Below are positions 11,594-23,379 of a stretch of 45,688 nt of DNA, one piece after another. The translations under genes and the position numbers were made by a program. The stretch is taken from contig MQVO02000084.1 in NCBI GenBank assembly GCA_001986395.2, positions 1 through 45,688 of the forward strand, in the 5' to 3' direction. Position 1 is the first letter of the stretch. Each line of letters opens with the position of its first letter. The notes beneath the pieces are model-generated. The model ran no database searches. It was not told where the DNA came from and was given only the letters and a program-made list of their open reading frames with translations. This DNA comes from Irpex lacteus. Lineage: Eukaryota; Basidiomycota; Agaricomycetes; Polyporales; Irpicaceae.

Positions 11594-12375
11594 CGGTTTA
11601 GAGGATATGAGAGCTAGACGAAACGCGTGTTACTGTCGGGAGTGAAAACGTGGGAGGTTTGCTCACCAAAGTGGGAGGTTGCGCATGAATCTGGCTAGAG
11701 CGTCCGAGAAATGGCAAAGTCGGGTAGGGTCATGGGGTGAGTTTCACGCAATGTATGAAGGTTCTTCCAAAGCACGGGCGATTGAAATGCTGGTGTGAGT
11801 GACAACGTCGCAGCCATCGCGCAGGCAAGATGGATTCGGCGTGGCGATAATCTCCGCGTCGATTGCAACGTGCAACGATGACAAAGGTGGGCAAACGGAC
11901 GCATGGGTAGAGCCTCTGGCTAATACGAGCTTTTGCCAGTGTACAGTCATCATGCCAGCAAATTATTGCAGGTATGATAGCTGTATGTAAACGTTAAAAG
12001 GTACAAGTAGAACGAGACATGAGGCAAACAATCTAACCTTAGAAACTGTCAGGAGTGTTAGATAGGCTTCACAAGAGTCAGTCAAGGTACTCTGACAACC
12101 AGCCTGACTGTTGTCGACTTTAAGTCGTACAGTGAGACAGATGATCTTGGGGAGAGTTAATTGGTTCGTAATCAAGCGGTGCGGTTCGCGATAGCGGCAT
12201 TTGCCGAGTCTGCATAATGAAGTGAACCGGTGTCCATCGTACTACGATGGCAGAAGACAAAAGTCCAAGCTATCCTAATATCTGGTAAGTGCGGCATACG
12301 ATATCGACCACAACGCTATTAGTATATTGTATGCCAGTAAGTAGCGCAAAGAGCGACTAACAAGGTGCGGTGGGA

Positions 12376-12417
12376 ACCGCAAGGGACCTGGATCACGTCT
12401 TACAGGTCCCCTGCGGT
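12376..12417. promoter_or_regulatory. Upstream inverted repeat, copy 1
   Basis: Arms at 12,376-12,390 (ACCGCAAGGGACCTG) and 12,403-12,417 pair over 15 bp with one mismatch across a 12-nt loop, about 330 nt before the start codon of the duplicated gene. Could be a dyad protein-binding site or a cruciform; the factor is unknown. Confidence 0.5.
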
Positions 12418-12624
12418 CCCTGCCTCACCTCTTCCACGTTGCAGTTCAGAACCTATTATGTCTGACTGGACCAGCGGAAAGTGGTCCGTGGTAGACCCAG
12501 GTCAGAGTTATCGCTTGTGATGTACTTTTTCCGTCGTCTCTGATTCCAGGAATGTGATGATGACCTCAGCAACTGCATAGGATTCAGCCTTTCCCCGCTT
12601 TCCCCGCTCATCCAGGGCTCCTAC

Positions 12625-12630
12625 TATAAA
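12625..12630 (+). promoter_or_regulatory. TATA box of duplicated gene, copy 1
   Basis: TATAAA lies 115 nt before the ATG at 12,745, followed by a pyrimidine-rich stretch. It is conserved at the same place in copy 2. Confidence 0.6.
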
Positions 12631-12744
12631 GATAAAACGACCATCTTTCCTTGGTCCCCTTTCGCTCGGACTTCTTTGTAGCCGTTTCAAGGTCGCCTCC
12701 CTCAGCCTCTCAACTCGTCTGTCTCGCCGACGCACAGTTCCAAC

Positions 12745-14354
12745 ATGACGGAATACACCACATCGTCCGACGCTATCCGGGAGTACCTTACTGCTCGAGA
12801 GAGAACCGCCATGTGGGTTCAGAGACACGGGGGCCACGGTCGAGACGATTCAATGCTCTCGCCTTCAGTGCCTCCCTCTATCATAAGTGACTCTGATGCC
12901 CCGAGCTATGGACCTACTGACTCGGATGACGAAAGCGACCATTCATTACCTCCGCGCATGGTGCTGAGGTATACCGACGGTAGGCCCGACATACCAATCT
13001 CGACCGACCCCCGCCAACAGTCCCGCGCAAGAGCCCACTCTAACCCACCCAGACAAACTTCGCTAAACCACACTGTGCGCGGGACGTCGGCATCGCGTCG
13101 CCATTATGCTCCTGGTGGAGATGGCTTGGTTGACCCTTCGTTCTCGCAGTCGCAGAGTCAACCGCAGTCACGCTACGCACAGACTCTTTCGTACGCGTCA
13201 GGGCCTATGCTTTCACCGGAAGTATCGACCAACGCCCCTGCCCCTCCTACTCCAGAACACATCGTTATCCTTCCTTCTCCTCAGGGCGAAGAGCCACCCT
13301 CGATCCCTCCCTCTCATCCCATTTCACGAGCGGCTACGGTTCACTCAGCACATCCTGAACAGATTATACCAACTGGCGTGGCGCCGTCGCATCACTCTGC
13401 ACATCACAGTACAATCCACGCTCCTAATCCACGACACGCCCACAATCCCTCGCATGCCTCGCGAAACAACACCAGCTCACCAGCGTTAACTTACTCGCAT
13501 TCGCACCCGCCACCTTCTGCTGCTCACGATAACGCCCGGCCTATACCAAACGCAAACGCTTCGCGTCCGGGTACCGCACTCCCATATGCTTACACACCTC
13601 CTCAAATCATCTACGCGCCTTCTTCTCGCCATCCGAGCACTCGTTACGCCCCTCCTCAAATCGTCTACACCCCTCCCTCCCGCAACAACCACTCGCGTAC
13701 TCGTGGTCCGGCCCCGTCTATCACATACAGCCATTCGGATCCCTTGCCAGATCACCACAACAATCCGTACTACCACAACGTCCGTCATCCTTCGGCCGCA
13801 CGCAGCGCACTTGTGGAAGAAGACTCTGGCAGCTCTGACAACGCCAGAGGTCACAACAGGTCAATGAGCACGCGTGGACGTTCGAGAGCTCGGATACCGA
13901 TCGAACGTTCTCCTCCCCGCTCTCGGTCGGAGACTCCGCCATTGAGCGATGCCGGCAGCAGGACATCTGGTAGCACATACTACATCCTACCCACACCGGG
14001 ACAAAAGGTCCAAATCATCGTAAGTCATTCTCCCACTCTTGTCAGCTGAGCGTTCCCGAAGGGGTCCTCGGATTGATTCATGAGGTACCACGTTCATTAT
14101 TGACTAACGAATTTCTTTCTTACTACGAACAGCCGCCTGGCGCTCCGTCCCTTCACACCGCTACGACCTCGACCAGGGCGTCCCACCACTCGCCCATCTC
14201 GCCCATCTCGCCCCACGGTCCTCACCACAAGAACATCTTCCAGAAAATCTTCAGTATACCCAAGTTTGCTGGGTCGGTCGACTCGCGGGCGTCGTCGAGG
14301 TCGTCGTCGAGAAAGCTGCAGCGACGACACACACTCGGCGGAGCTCATTTGTGA
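12745..14354 (+). CDS. Disordered Ser/Pro/Arg-rich protein, copy 1
   Basis: Two exons, 12,745-14,019 and 14,133-14,354, give 498 aa. The 113-nt intron (GTAAGT donor, branch CTAAC near 14,102, acceptor ACAG, phase 0) matters: without it the frame ends a few codons later. The N-terminus (MTEYTTSSDAIREYLTARER) can form a helix. Most of the rest is Ser/Pro/His/Arg-rich with no fold visible. It has an internal repeat (APPQIVYTPPSR-type, near residues 290-320) and RS-rich patches. Just before the splice is a well-conserved YYILPTPGQKVQII stretch, and just after it a short basic C-terminus with IFQKIFSIPKFAGSVDSR and RRHTLGG. I do not recognise a characterised family and assign no function. The promoter has a TATA box and a dyad, both conserved in copy 2. 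Confidence 0.85.
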
Positions 14355-14763
14355 CTTGAGTGGTGTCTCGTACTTAGTTGTTGTTCTGGTTGTTCGGCGT
14401 CTATCGTGAATCGGACTGGCAGTACTTCGAGGAGAATGAGATGGATTGTGATCTGGGATAATTGTTGGAGATAGTACAATGTTTTCATCCTAAGTTACAG
14501 TCAGCTTCGCTGACTCGATCGTACGCGCGAGCTGCTGCAGGACGGCCATATCTCTACTCTACCACCAATTTCGTAGGCGCTGAAACCCATTGATTCTCTT
14601 TCGAGCGACCTCTCACTTTCTCTCGCACCACCACCACCATCATCTGCCTCGTTTGACTACCGCCCTTCCCACTTGATCTCCAACTTGCTATGCTCGTCAA
14701 ACTGACTCGGGAATAACTTATGCGTATGTAACTCAAGGTTTGCGCGCTCGAAATCGGGTGCAG

Positions 14764-17700
14764 GTGCGTCGCTCGTGCTAACCCTTTTGTGTATATGTAA
14801 CTCACCGTTATGCAAACCGCAGCGCCAGAGGATCTTGGAAGTTGCGCCGTAGAGGGTGTATCATGGGTTTTGACGGTTCTGGATGTCACAGGTGAGTTAA
14901 TACTGTTGAATCTGACAGGTGGTATACAATACTAACTTACTGTTCTTAGTTATCCTTCACGACGCTCTGCTCCGTTTGAACCGAACTCCCTGGCCTACAA
15001 GTCGCCTGATGCCACCTGTACCAAGTCACGACGCTAGCAAGTCGCTTACCCCACCACCTTACTCGCCGGACGACGATCTATCGTAGAACGGCGTATACGA
15101 CCCTCGTCTTGTTCGCCGGACGACGATACATCGTGGAACGACATGTATACCTCTCGCAACGACCGTAAGCCTGCAAGACCGCGCTGGAGGATCTTGGAAG
15201 CGTGCTGGAGGATCTTGGAAGGTGCGCGATGGTGGCAGGAACGGGGTGTTAACTGTACAAGGTACGTCAGTGCTTTCTCTTATTTGGTCACTTGGACATC
15301 GAGTACTTACCGGCCACTCACGGCACTAAGCTTTGCTGCAAGCAGACAGCACAAAGCTATCGTGTGGCCAGATATCGGCGTGAGTCCGCCATGACGACGA
15401 CGAAACCCCTCCCCACTCACTCTCCATGCGGGACGGCGACCGTTGCGGAACGACGGAATTCGCCATCGTACAAGCTTCCAGACGACGAAGATCAGATGTA
15501 GCTCGTCGAGGAACTCTCTTCTCGCCACGAACGAGCCTCTGGCGAGCCGCATGTCCTCGTGTCGGCTGACGCTGTTCGCGGGACGTCGATCCATTGCGGA
15601 ACGACGAAACCGACGGCGATGAGGCATCGCGTGGCAATTCCTCGCAGACCAACTGCGCTGGAGGATTTTGGAAGGTGCGCCGTGATGGATGGAGTCGGGG
15701 TTTCACAGCGTCAGGTACGTCAGTCACGCTTCTTTAGCTTTTTAACGTCAACGGACGATTAATTACCTACCCGCGGCCAGATGTCTTCAACGTCACGAAG
15801 ATATACTCGCGTTGACAAGATGCCATGCAGCCACCTCATCGTTAAACTCCCTTTGAAGCCCGAGCGAATGTGTCGGCCATCTAACTTCACCACCCTGCTC
15901 ACCGGACGGCGATCTATTGCGGAACGACGAAATCAGCTACGGTCCAAGAGTTATAGATGAAGACTCTTACCTGGACCTCGTTAAGAAGGCGTGTGGAGGG
16001 TTGATTGAGGAGAGAGAGCTGGAGAACAGAGGCATACGGGTGAGTGAATATGTTCTAACATGTTGCATACTAACTCACTTAGTACAGTTGACATCCTTCG
16101 TCTCGCCCTTCTTCTCGAATAGTCCCACCAACTCGCCTCGCAATACCTGAAGGTTCATCTCACCCGTGCGACACACTCTCGCTCCCCGGGCGTCGATCCA
16201 TTGCGGAACGACGAAACCGCCAACGGTACGACCTGCCCCGTGTCAAGGTGAGTCAGTTGTTTTTGTTCGATCATTTCGCATCTCGTTATCGAGTACTTAC
16301 CAGCCATGGTCAGATATCCTTAACGGCACGAACCTACGCGGTCACTTAACACCACGAGAAGCTTGCGCGAAGACGACGACCACTCAACCCGCTGACCCTC
16401 GCTCGCGGGACGACGATTCATTGCGGAACGACGAAACCGACGGCGGTGGTGCATCGCGTGTCGATTCCTCGCAAATCAACTGCGCTGTAGGATCTTGGAG
16501 GGTACGTGGTGGTGGTTGAAGTGGAGTTCTAGCTGCACAAGGTACGTGAGTTAGGCTTATTTAACCATAAGCGGAATTCTCACTCAAAATTCTTTCACAG
16601 GACGGAGATCTGCTGCAGCAAGACAGCCCGAAGCTGTCAAGTTGCTGAATGCCATTGCGAGTCCGCCGCAACAACGACCACGCTCCTCCCCACTCATCTG
16701 GCTCGCCGGGCGTCGATCCATTGCGGAACGGCGAAATCAGTTGTAGTTCAAGCACCAGGAGTGAAGACCCTTACTTGGATCTCGTCAAGAAGGCTCATAG
16801 AGGGTTAATAGAAGAGATGGCTGGGGAACAGATGTATAAAGGTGAGCAAATACGTTCTCGCACGTTCGTATAGTAACTCACCTGGTGGGCGTGCTACAGT
16901 CGGCACGACTCGACTCGCCAACTCGCCTCTCCTCCCCTCGTCAAGTCATGCCCAAAGCTACCTCACCGAGCGCAACACACCCTGTCGCCGGGCGTCGATC
17001 CATCGCGGAACGACGTGCGAAGCATTTTGCAAGCGGCGTGTGATCTCTCGCATTAACCTCCAATCTTCAAGACGACCTACGGAGGCAACGACGGTAAGTA
17101 CATGTCAATCATAGACTGTGTATCGCGCTAACCAAAGTAGTCAACTCATAGATATCCCTCACACTGTGAACCGTGCTTTACTCAAGTCAGCAACGTTGTC
17201 GATGAAATTTAACCCGGCTCGCGGGTCATCGATTCGTCACGGAACAACTTGGCAGGTCCATTCGAATCAACGCGACCTCTTCCATTACGACGTCCGGGGG
17301 TTCCGTGAGATTCGAGAGTTAGAGATGAGCTAAGAAGGCACGGGCACGGCATGGGTATCGAGGTGAGTACACGCCAGTCGAAAGTTGATTAGATAGCGGG
17401 ATTACTTACACAGTAAACCAATAGTGGCACGCTTCTTTCGTAGTCATATAGTGCACGCGAGCAAGCAGTCGACTCTACGACGCACGACGACCTCGCTCAC
17501 GGGACGGCGATCTGTTGCGGAACGACCTGATGCGCCCCTTCGAATGCATTCAACCCTATCCGTGGCAAGTTTGGTGTGTATAATTATGAGGTCGTCGGGA
17601 GGCCTGGGAGCTCGGGTCTAGCGAGGGAGAAACTGGATTAGGTGAGTACGCCTATCTTAAATGCTTTAGTTATATTACTCACGTAGTTGGTCAGTCTTCG

Positions 17701-18400
17701 ATAGCCTTGTTTCAAGTCGTCTCGCGAAAGCTGACGCCGTCGTCGAAGAACTCGACAACCTCGATACAGGGTGAACTCGTTCGCGGGATGTCGTTCCGTT
17801 GCGGAACGGCATTCTGAGTGACTTCGAGCGGCAGCTGCTGGAGTTGGTATTGAGCACACGCCATCGCTGGGTTCGACTGACACCTTACTCACCGTGTTAA
17901 CTGATAGATATGGGCCTCTTTCTCGAGGGCACCCCTAACGACGACCTGGGTAGATCTTTCGACGAGTGACGACGGCATTGACGGTGCCTTCGACGCAGGG
18001 CAACTCAGCTCGTAGGACGTTGATCCGTAGCGGAACGACCTTACGACCTTCTCACAACGGCGCAGGGGCCAGCTCGAGAGCCAGCTGCTCAAGGGGGACG
18101 AAGGGTGCTCTGAAATTCGGTGGGTCAAAATCATACAACTGAACAAGTTGCGCTCTTACTTACGTCGTTTCCTCGTAGTAAGCTCGTGTATTCTTAGGTC
18201 GGCAACACCTCCAGCGTTCTCGACACTTGATAAATACACCTCGGACGGCGATTCGTCACGTAATCGCACAACATCTCGACGAGGTATAGCATGTTGCCAC
18301 CGAATATGGCACGTTATCACGCAACGACGTGCTCAGTGTCTGCACACAGTTAGCACCGTGGTCGGGCTCGCGCACGAACTTACCCAATGACTGCACATGC
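14764..18400 (+). repeat. Array A, copy 1: hairpin-core repeats with intron-like spacers
   Basis: About 14 degenerate units recur every 220-320 bp after a close-spaced first pair. Cores lie near 15064, 15112, 15428, 15578, 15898, 16184, 16405, 16700, 16985, 17219, 17495, 17778, 18011 and 18235. The core reads roughly CGCGGGACGTCGATCCATTG then CGGAACGACGAA; its arms GTCGWTCC and GGAACGAC can pair around a 5-nt loop. Between cores lie intron-like segments on the plus strand, e.g. 14,892-14,949 (GTGAGT, TACTAAC, TTAG) and 16,040-16,087 (GTGAGT, TACTAAC, ACAG). Peptides such as YLDLVKKAxxGLIEE recur, but no frame stays open across units. It could be a decayed repeat-exon gene or a spliced noncoding RNA. 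No product is called. Confidence 0.7.
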
Positions 18401-19260
18401 CGTTCTATCCTGGGACGGCGCGCTCGCCGCCCAGCCTTTGTAGTCCGTGTTGCGTATTGGGTTTGTAGCTGGGTGTCGGTAGGATTGAGTATGCTGCCTC
18501 ATGGCCACTATCGTTCCTTGGACAATGGATGATTTGTTGTGACGCTGATGGGTGTCGGTGTTGTCGAGGATGAGATGGGCCATAGGAAGAGCAGCCGTGC
18601 AGACGGTATGGAAGGGATGAGGGCTGGGACTAAGCAGATGGGAATGCTCGCAAGACCAAGTGCAACAGTGAGCATAGGATGGAACTCTCGCCTCGCGGAT
18701 GAGGGGTCAACCCGGTCTCACCGCATATGCCATAACCGCGTTAGACGGCCCTTGGACGTGTCGTGGCTGCCATCTCGCTTCAAACAGTTTGACGGTAACC
18801 AACCCTCTCAAATTTTCAAGGGTTGCGCTTGGACTTGTGGGACTCAACCTCGAATCAAGGCCCAGGCGTGAGTTCATCGGCTTACTAGTCGATGCGGGCA
18901 TGTTCTGCTTTTGTCGCTACTGCCGACACGGGCGCACGAGTTGCGTAGGTCGCACCGTGCGGGCCTTGTATCATACTCCATAAGTGTTGACACCATTCTC
19001 GTTTGATGAGCTGTGAAATCCAGGTGTGAGCACTGTGCTCGCAGCCTCCAGCATTGGTTAATGCACTGTTGTTCTGTCCGATTTATTCTGACTTTGAGTG
19101 AAATACCTATGAGGCCGCAGGCGGAGGACTACTCTTTCCGTGCTTGTGGCATTTGTGAGAGCCCCGGGACCCGCATGAACTCGGACATCAATGTAACAGG
19201 GTTGGTAGTCAGTTACGGAAACTAGGGTGGATAGAGACACGAAATCAGCAGTAATCGGTG
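18401..19260. other. Duplicated block without a gene, copy 1
   Basis: Matches about 34,720-35,455 in copy 2, with many substitutions and indels. Open frames here are not preserved between the copies, so I call no gene. The homologous position of the retrotransposon insertion in copy 2 is near 19,257, where copy 1 is uninterrupted. Confidence 0.6.
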
Positions 19261-21222
19261 AGCGGGCTGGGAAGGTGTACGACATATACTCACTCGAAGC
19301 ATGCTATCCGTGTTTCGAATAGGTATATGTCGGGTGCCTTACATGGCCCATCCCTCGGTGAGTGATTACCTTGTGATCCAGCTACTAATTCAGGGTGTAC
19401 ATCTCCTGTGTCCGATGAGTCCGAGAGCCTGATCACTAACTGAGTCCTGTCCTGCACCATGAATTTCTAAGGTCAATGCAACAGTGTCTAAGAATTCAAA
19501 TGTCTGAGCTTGAACAGAACAATATATTATATCTGAGTCAATCAATCCTCCTCCATAAACCGTGCAGAGTGAAGTCCGCTCTTGCTCTTGGCACACCTTT
19601 GCATTCCTCTTATTTCAACTGGCTGCAATGGTCATCAGTCTCCTGCCACCCAGATCAGACCACTGAGATCTGCACCTCCGCTTGCGTGAACTTCCGAAAT
19701 TGGATCTGATCTTTTCACCAACCAGACCAAAGCCGCGAAATGATTGACACACACATGTTTCATCCCTCTGATGTTCAACAAGTGGCTAGGCAGCGTGAGT
19801 TCATGCACACTCAATTTCTGGATGCTCGGGTATTACTTGGTCCCGGTGAGGGTCTCTCTACCAAGTATTGAAGGGTTAATGTGACTACGCGAAATTGCAG
19901 AACATTGCGTAAGTTGCGCAGCCGTTGATATGCAACTTGCGCCGCACTGCCTGCTGAACCTATACCGCGGTGTGATCGCACGAGATCAATCTCTCGTTAT
20001 GTCAAGTCCGAAAGTAGCTGCCCTGACTCTCAAGATAGACACGCTAACATGAGCTGGACACAGAGTTGTACAATACTGACCGTGTTTTTACTTGTAGCCG
20101 AGCATGTAGCTGCAAGTCTGATTTAGTACTTAGTAGTAGGCTATTAGCCCGAGATTCTAGTATGTCGTGTAGTAAGTAATCCAGGTATCATTATTACTCA
20201 CCAACGAGTGAGAGTTAATCTGAAGGATTTATTACTGAGTGACACTCAGTAGCGTAACTGTGTATTGAAAGTACTGACCGTCAAAGTGACTTGTGAGTAG
20301 GAGTTGCAACTCGAGTTCAAAGTACGCACTGATAACAGATAAGACACTCGGTCCGCACGGAACGAACGCCACCAGGAAGAAGTATTGCCTGATTTGGAAA
20401 CAGCCGCGCGCGATAAACTGGACGCTTTGTGATCTTTAACTACTAGAGACCAGTGAGTGCATTCCCTATGCGACTCTTGGCTCGCACTTCGCTGGAATCC
20501 AGTCGGATCTTTACATAAACTAATATGACACTCAATTCAACCAGTGAGCATAAGAACAGGTATGTACATTATGTGAAACCATTCAAAACGGCGGCATTGA
20601 ACTTTCAACAACTGCAATGACCATTCGTCTCAACCGTGACATCCGAGGTTCAAGTTACGAAGGGCTCGGACATCGATGCCCGAGTGCCAAGGATGGTTAC
20701 GTTGACTATCCATTGCGATCACACTGCCCCAAAATGCGGAAGATCGGATTTCTCAGTGCAGGTTGAGGTGCGTGTCATGCTAATCAATGCAATGCACTCG
20801 TTTTCAATAATACATCACAGGTATTGCGTGCATGGCATCGAAATATTGGTGCATACGCATATGCTACCATGAAGTATACTTCAACTACTGACATTTATCT
20901 AGATCCCTAGGATTAGTACGTAGGAGTCTGGCCACTCGTCTCACCAAACCACCGCCGTGAGAAGTACGAAACTACGACAGAGATAGCCAGATTCACATTA
21001 AGCGGGACCTAGCATGCGTTCATCAGACCCTGAAAGCGTCTGTTCTGAAACGATAGTTACGATCTTTCCCCCCTCGTCTTTGCGGAACCTTGGTGACCCT
21101 TCCTTCGAGTCCTGTCCTCGGAGTCAGCAGGCATGTTCAGAAAACTACTCTGCCATTTTTCCAGCATCCGGTAAGTCTCAACGGTGTCACATTCTTTTCG
21201 GGGTCTGGTAGAGCAAATGAGG
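19261..21222. other. Duplicated block, no convincing gene, copy 1
   Basis: Collinear with about 42,789-44,738 in copy 2. A 38-codon ORF (19,755-19,871, MFHPSDVQQVARQ...LLGPGEGL) has the same length in copy 2 (43,272-43,388). Its upstream extension is open in copy 2 but broken by a 4-nt insertion in copy 1. It may be a relic of a transposon or gene fragment; origin not recognised. Another frame near 20,636-20,872 is partly shared, but its differences are mostly amino-acid changing, which argues against coding. Confidence 0.5.
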
Positions 21223-21230
21223 TATAAATA
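21223..21230 (+). promoter_or_regulatory. TATA box before a candidate orphan gene, copy 1
   Basis: TATAAATA is followed by a pyrimidine-rich start region and ATGs at 21,280 and 21,323. The whole arrangement is kept in copy 2 (TATA at 44,739-44,746). Confidence 0.5.
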
Positions 21231-21322
21231 GACAGGTGAAAATAAGATGAGACAGCTTCATCCGCTCTCCCCTTCTCTCATGGCTCCCCAACTCTCATAC
21301 CACTTCCTCCTATCCGCTCATC

Positions 21323-21755
21323 ATGCCAATTCCCATCCAATCCGTGTTAGAGCGCACAATAGTCTATCTAATCGACTATTCTCTCTATTATCCCACCTGC
21401 CTTAGTCCCGCCATTCCTTGTACAATCATCCGCGGCGTTGAAGCACTGACAATGCAACTCGCTCAGTCTCGCTGGTACGTTATCTTATCTTATCTCGTAA
21501 AGATTTTTGATTGATCTATGATTTCACAGTGATTATCTCGACTCGCTGCCCTACAAGTTGACTTGTGAGCAGGTTGTTGTCTTCTTTGGAGCTCCTATGG
21601 TTGTGCGGCCATGTGATTTCCGATTCCTGTAAGTTCACCATTGGCATTACGACGTCTATGATCTTCACTAATAACCCTTATCTATGTACACTGCAAGCTC
21701 GTAAGCCGATTAGGGCAACAAGCGGCCCCGTTGATCCAAGTCATTGAATGATGGT
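21323..21755 (+). other. Candidate short multi-exon orphan gene, frame doubtful
   Basis: From the ATG at 21,323 an exon runs to a GTACGT donor near 21,475; an intron ends in TTCACAG near 21,529. The joined frame reads on for about 35 residues (CDYLDSLPYKLTCEQVVVFF...) to a GTAAGT donor near 21,630. A third exon (LVSRLGQQAAPLIQVIE, stop) starts near 21,700, but the phase does not fit. In copy 2 the first exon has a TAA after about a dozen codons. It may be a decaying gene or a spliced noncoding transcript. No function assigned. Confidence 0.3.
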
Positions 21756-22099
21756 AAGTGTATTTATTACCAAAGTGCTCCTCTAGTAGGCTCTGACACG
21801 TCAATTGTCCGTATCATAGGGTCTCCAAGTCACAGACGGCAGTAGTGCCGTAGCCGCTACACATCGCAGACAATAGTTTATCTGCGTATAATACCTTCGG
21901 CCCGGGTAATGTACGTTCACTCTCGTACTTACAGATATAACACTCACACTAACTACTGTCAACATAGGATATATTTATGTATGCCATGCGGTGTGTAGTA
22001 GACAACGAAGCTCATTATACACTACCCGCGCTCTAGCCTCAAGACGACGTTGCGCACGCCGATTCAGAATCAATTGGCATAATTACCTTGTTGATGTGA

Positions 22100-22900
22100 G
22101 TAACACTGCTATCAGCATTTCACGATTCCCGACGCCGATGCTGAAATTCTGATCTTCAGCTGGCGGATAGTGGTTATGCCAAAGACAACTGCTGATACTA
22201 CTACTAGTATCAGCAAACACACAGTAGCCGCTAGTACAAGGTATGTGCATCTGTTGTCTGTCGCTTCTTTGCTTATATATCCACTATTATAGATTGTGTT
22301 GCTACTTGCTAGAACGATGCAACGACGTTGATCATGTTGTTCGCATATCATCGAGTATACAGCCTGAGTGAGTACTGGTACTATGTAAAACTTTAGAAAC
22401 CAGACTGATCAGAAGGACCAGTATGACTGCGCTCGCCTATCTATGTATCGATGCAATATCATGTAAGTAAAAATCATCTTAAACATCTTCAACGTCGATG
22501 CTGAAATTCTGATCTTATAGTTAGGTTAGCCTCCGATTGGATGGTCACATTGGATGCCGGCTTATAGGCAGAGTCAATGACAACCCTTCACAATATTGTA
22601 TGAGGTATGGATACAAGTTTTAGATCTATTACTTTGGTCCGCAATGCGAGCTAGGTAGCCGACATCGCTCGAAACGAATGTTCGCGATCCTTTGCTAATG
22701 GCGCTGTAGCTACGACTTACAAGGCAGAGACGGCGTAGCCGTCTTCGAGATACTGTATAGCAAGCTATCAAAAGCACTCGCGAAGGATCAGCATAGTCTA
22801 CACAAAGGTATGGTACTGATGTTTATCCCTTTCGACGTCGATGCTGAAATCCTGATCTTCAGACGACAGGCTGTCAAACCTCAGTGAAGGAACTCTAGTA
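22100..22900 (+). repeat. Three copies of a branch-site/acceptor-like motif
   Basis: TGCTGAAATTCTGATCTT followed by CAG or ATAG occurs near 22,138, 22,499 and 22,842 (the last with one change), spaced about 350 bp, and again at the window end in copy 2 (near 45,653). Each ends like a 3' splice site and has a GT donor some 50-60 nt upstream, so a repeated intron end is the simplest reading. Confidence 0.5.
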
Positions 22901-23379
22901 CTCATATAGCAAAGGTACGTCACATCTCAGATCATGATATATATTGTAGTACTGACGCTGACTTGTTCTACTATAGTGTTAAGTGGACGCGAAGGCGTTG
23001 ATTCGCCCTTTATACGAAGGGGCATCATTATGTGCGACGACGAGCCCAGTTCACTGAGCACTCAGTGGCCAGGGTTTAGCAGAACCCTGCTGGTCTCTCG
23101 CAAGACCTGGTAAGCTATGTAATGTGTCAGTAGACCAGGATAGAATACATGGTACGCACCGACCACTTTTGATATTGTCGCCGTCGGTGTTACTGAATCT
23201 GCTCTCGTAGTTCACTCCAATCTAAAGGCCGCCTAGTATCACAAAGGGCCGAGTAGGGCTCGAGGTAGAGGCAGATAGACGATGGTAAGTCAATTTACGT
23301 TGGTCTACAAGCACTCACTGATATATTGCTATCGTCCAAAGTGTCGCGTCTCTCGGTCAAAGCGTGTCTTCGGCGGTGT

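Noticed and set aside
13106..13867. Overlapping ORFs in other frames inside the duplicated gene, both strands
   Set aside because: Shadows of the Ser/Pro-rich main frame; they are not preserved any better than expected from its high identity.
15064..18250. CRISPR-like array from regularly recurring cores
   Set aside because: Fungal context, unit spacing of 220-320 bp with variable length, degenerate cores and no cas genes.
20636..20872. ORF shared with 44,130-44,387 in copy 2
   Set aside because: Start regions differ by an indel and most differences change amino acids, so there is no sign of coding constraint.
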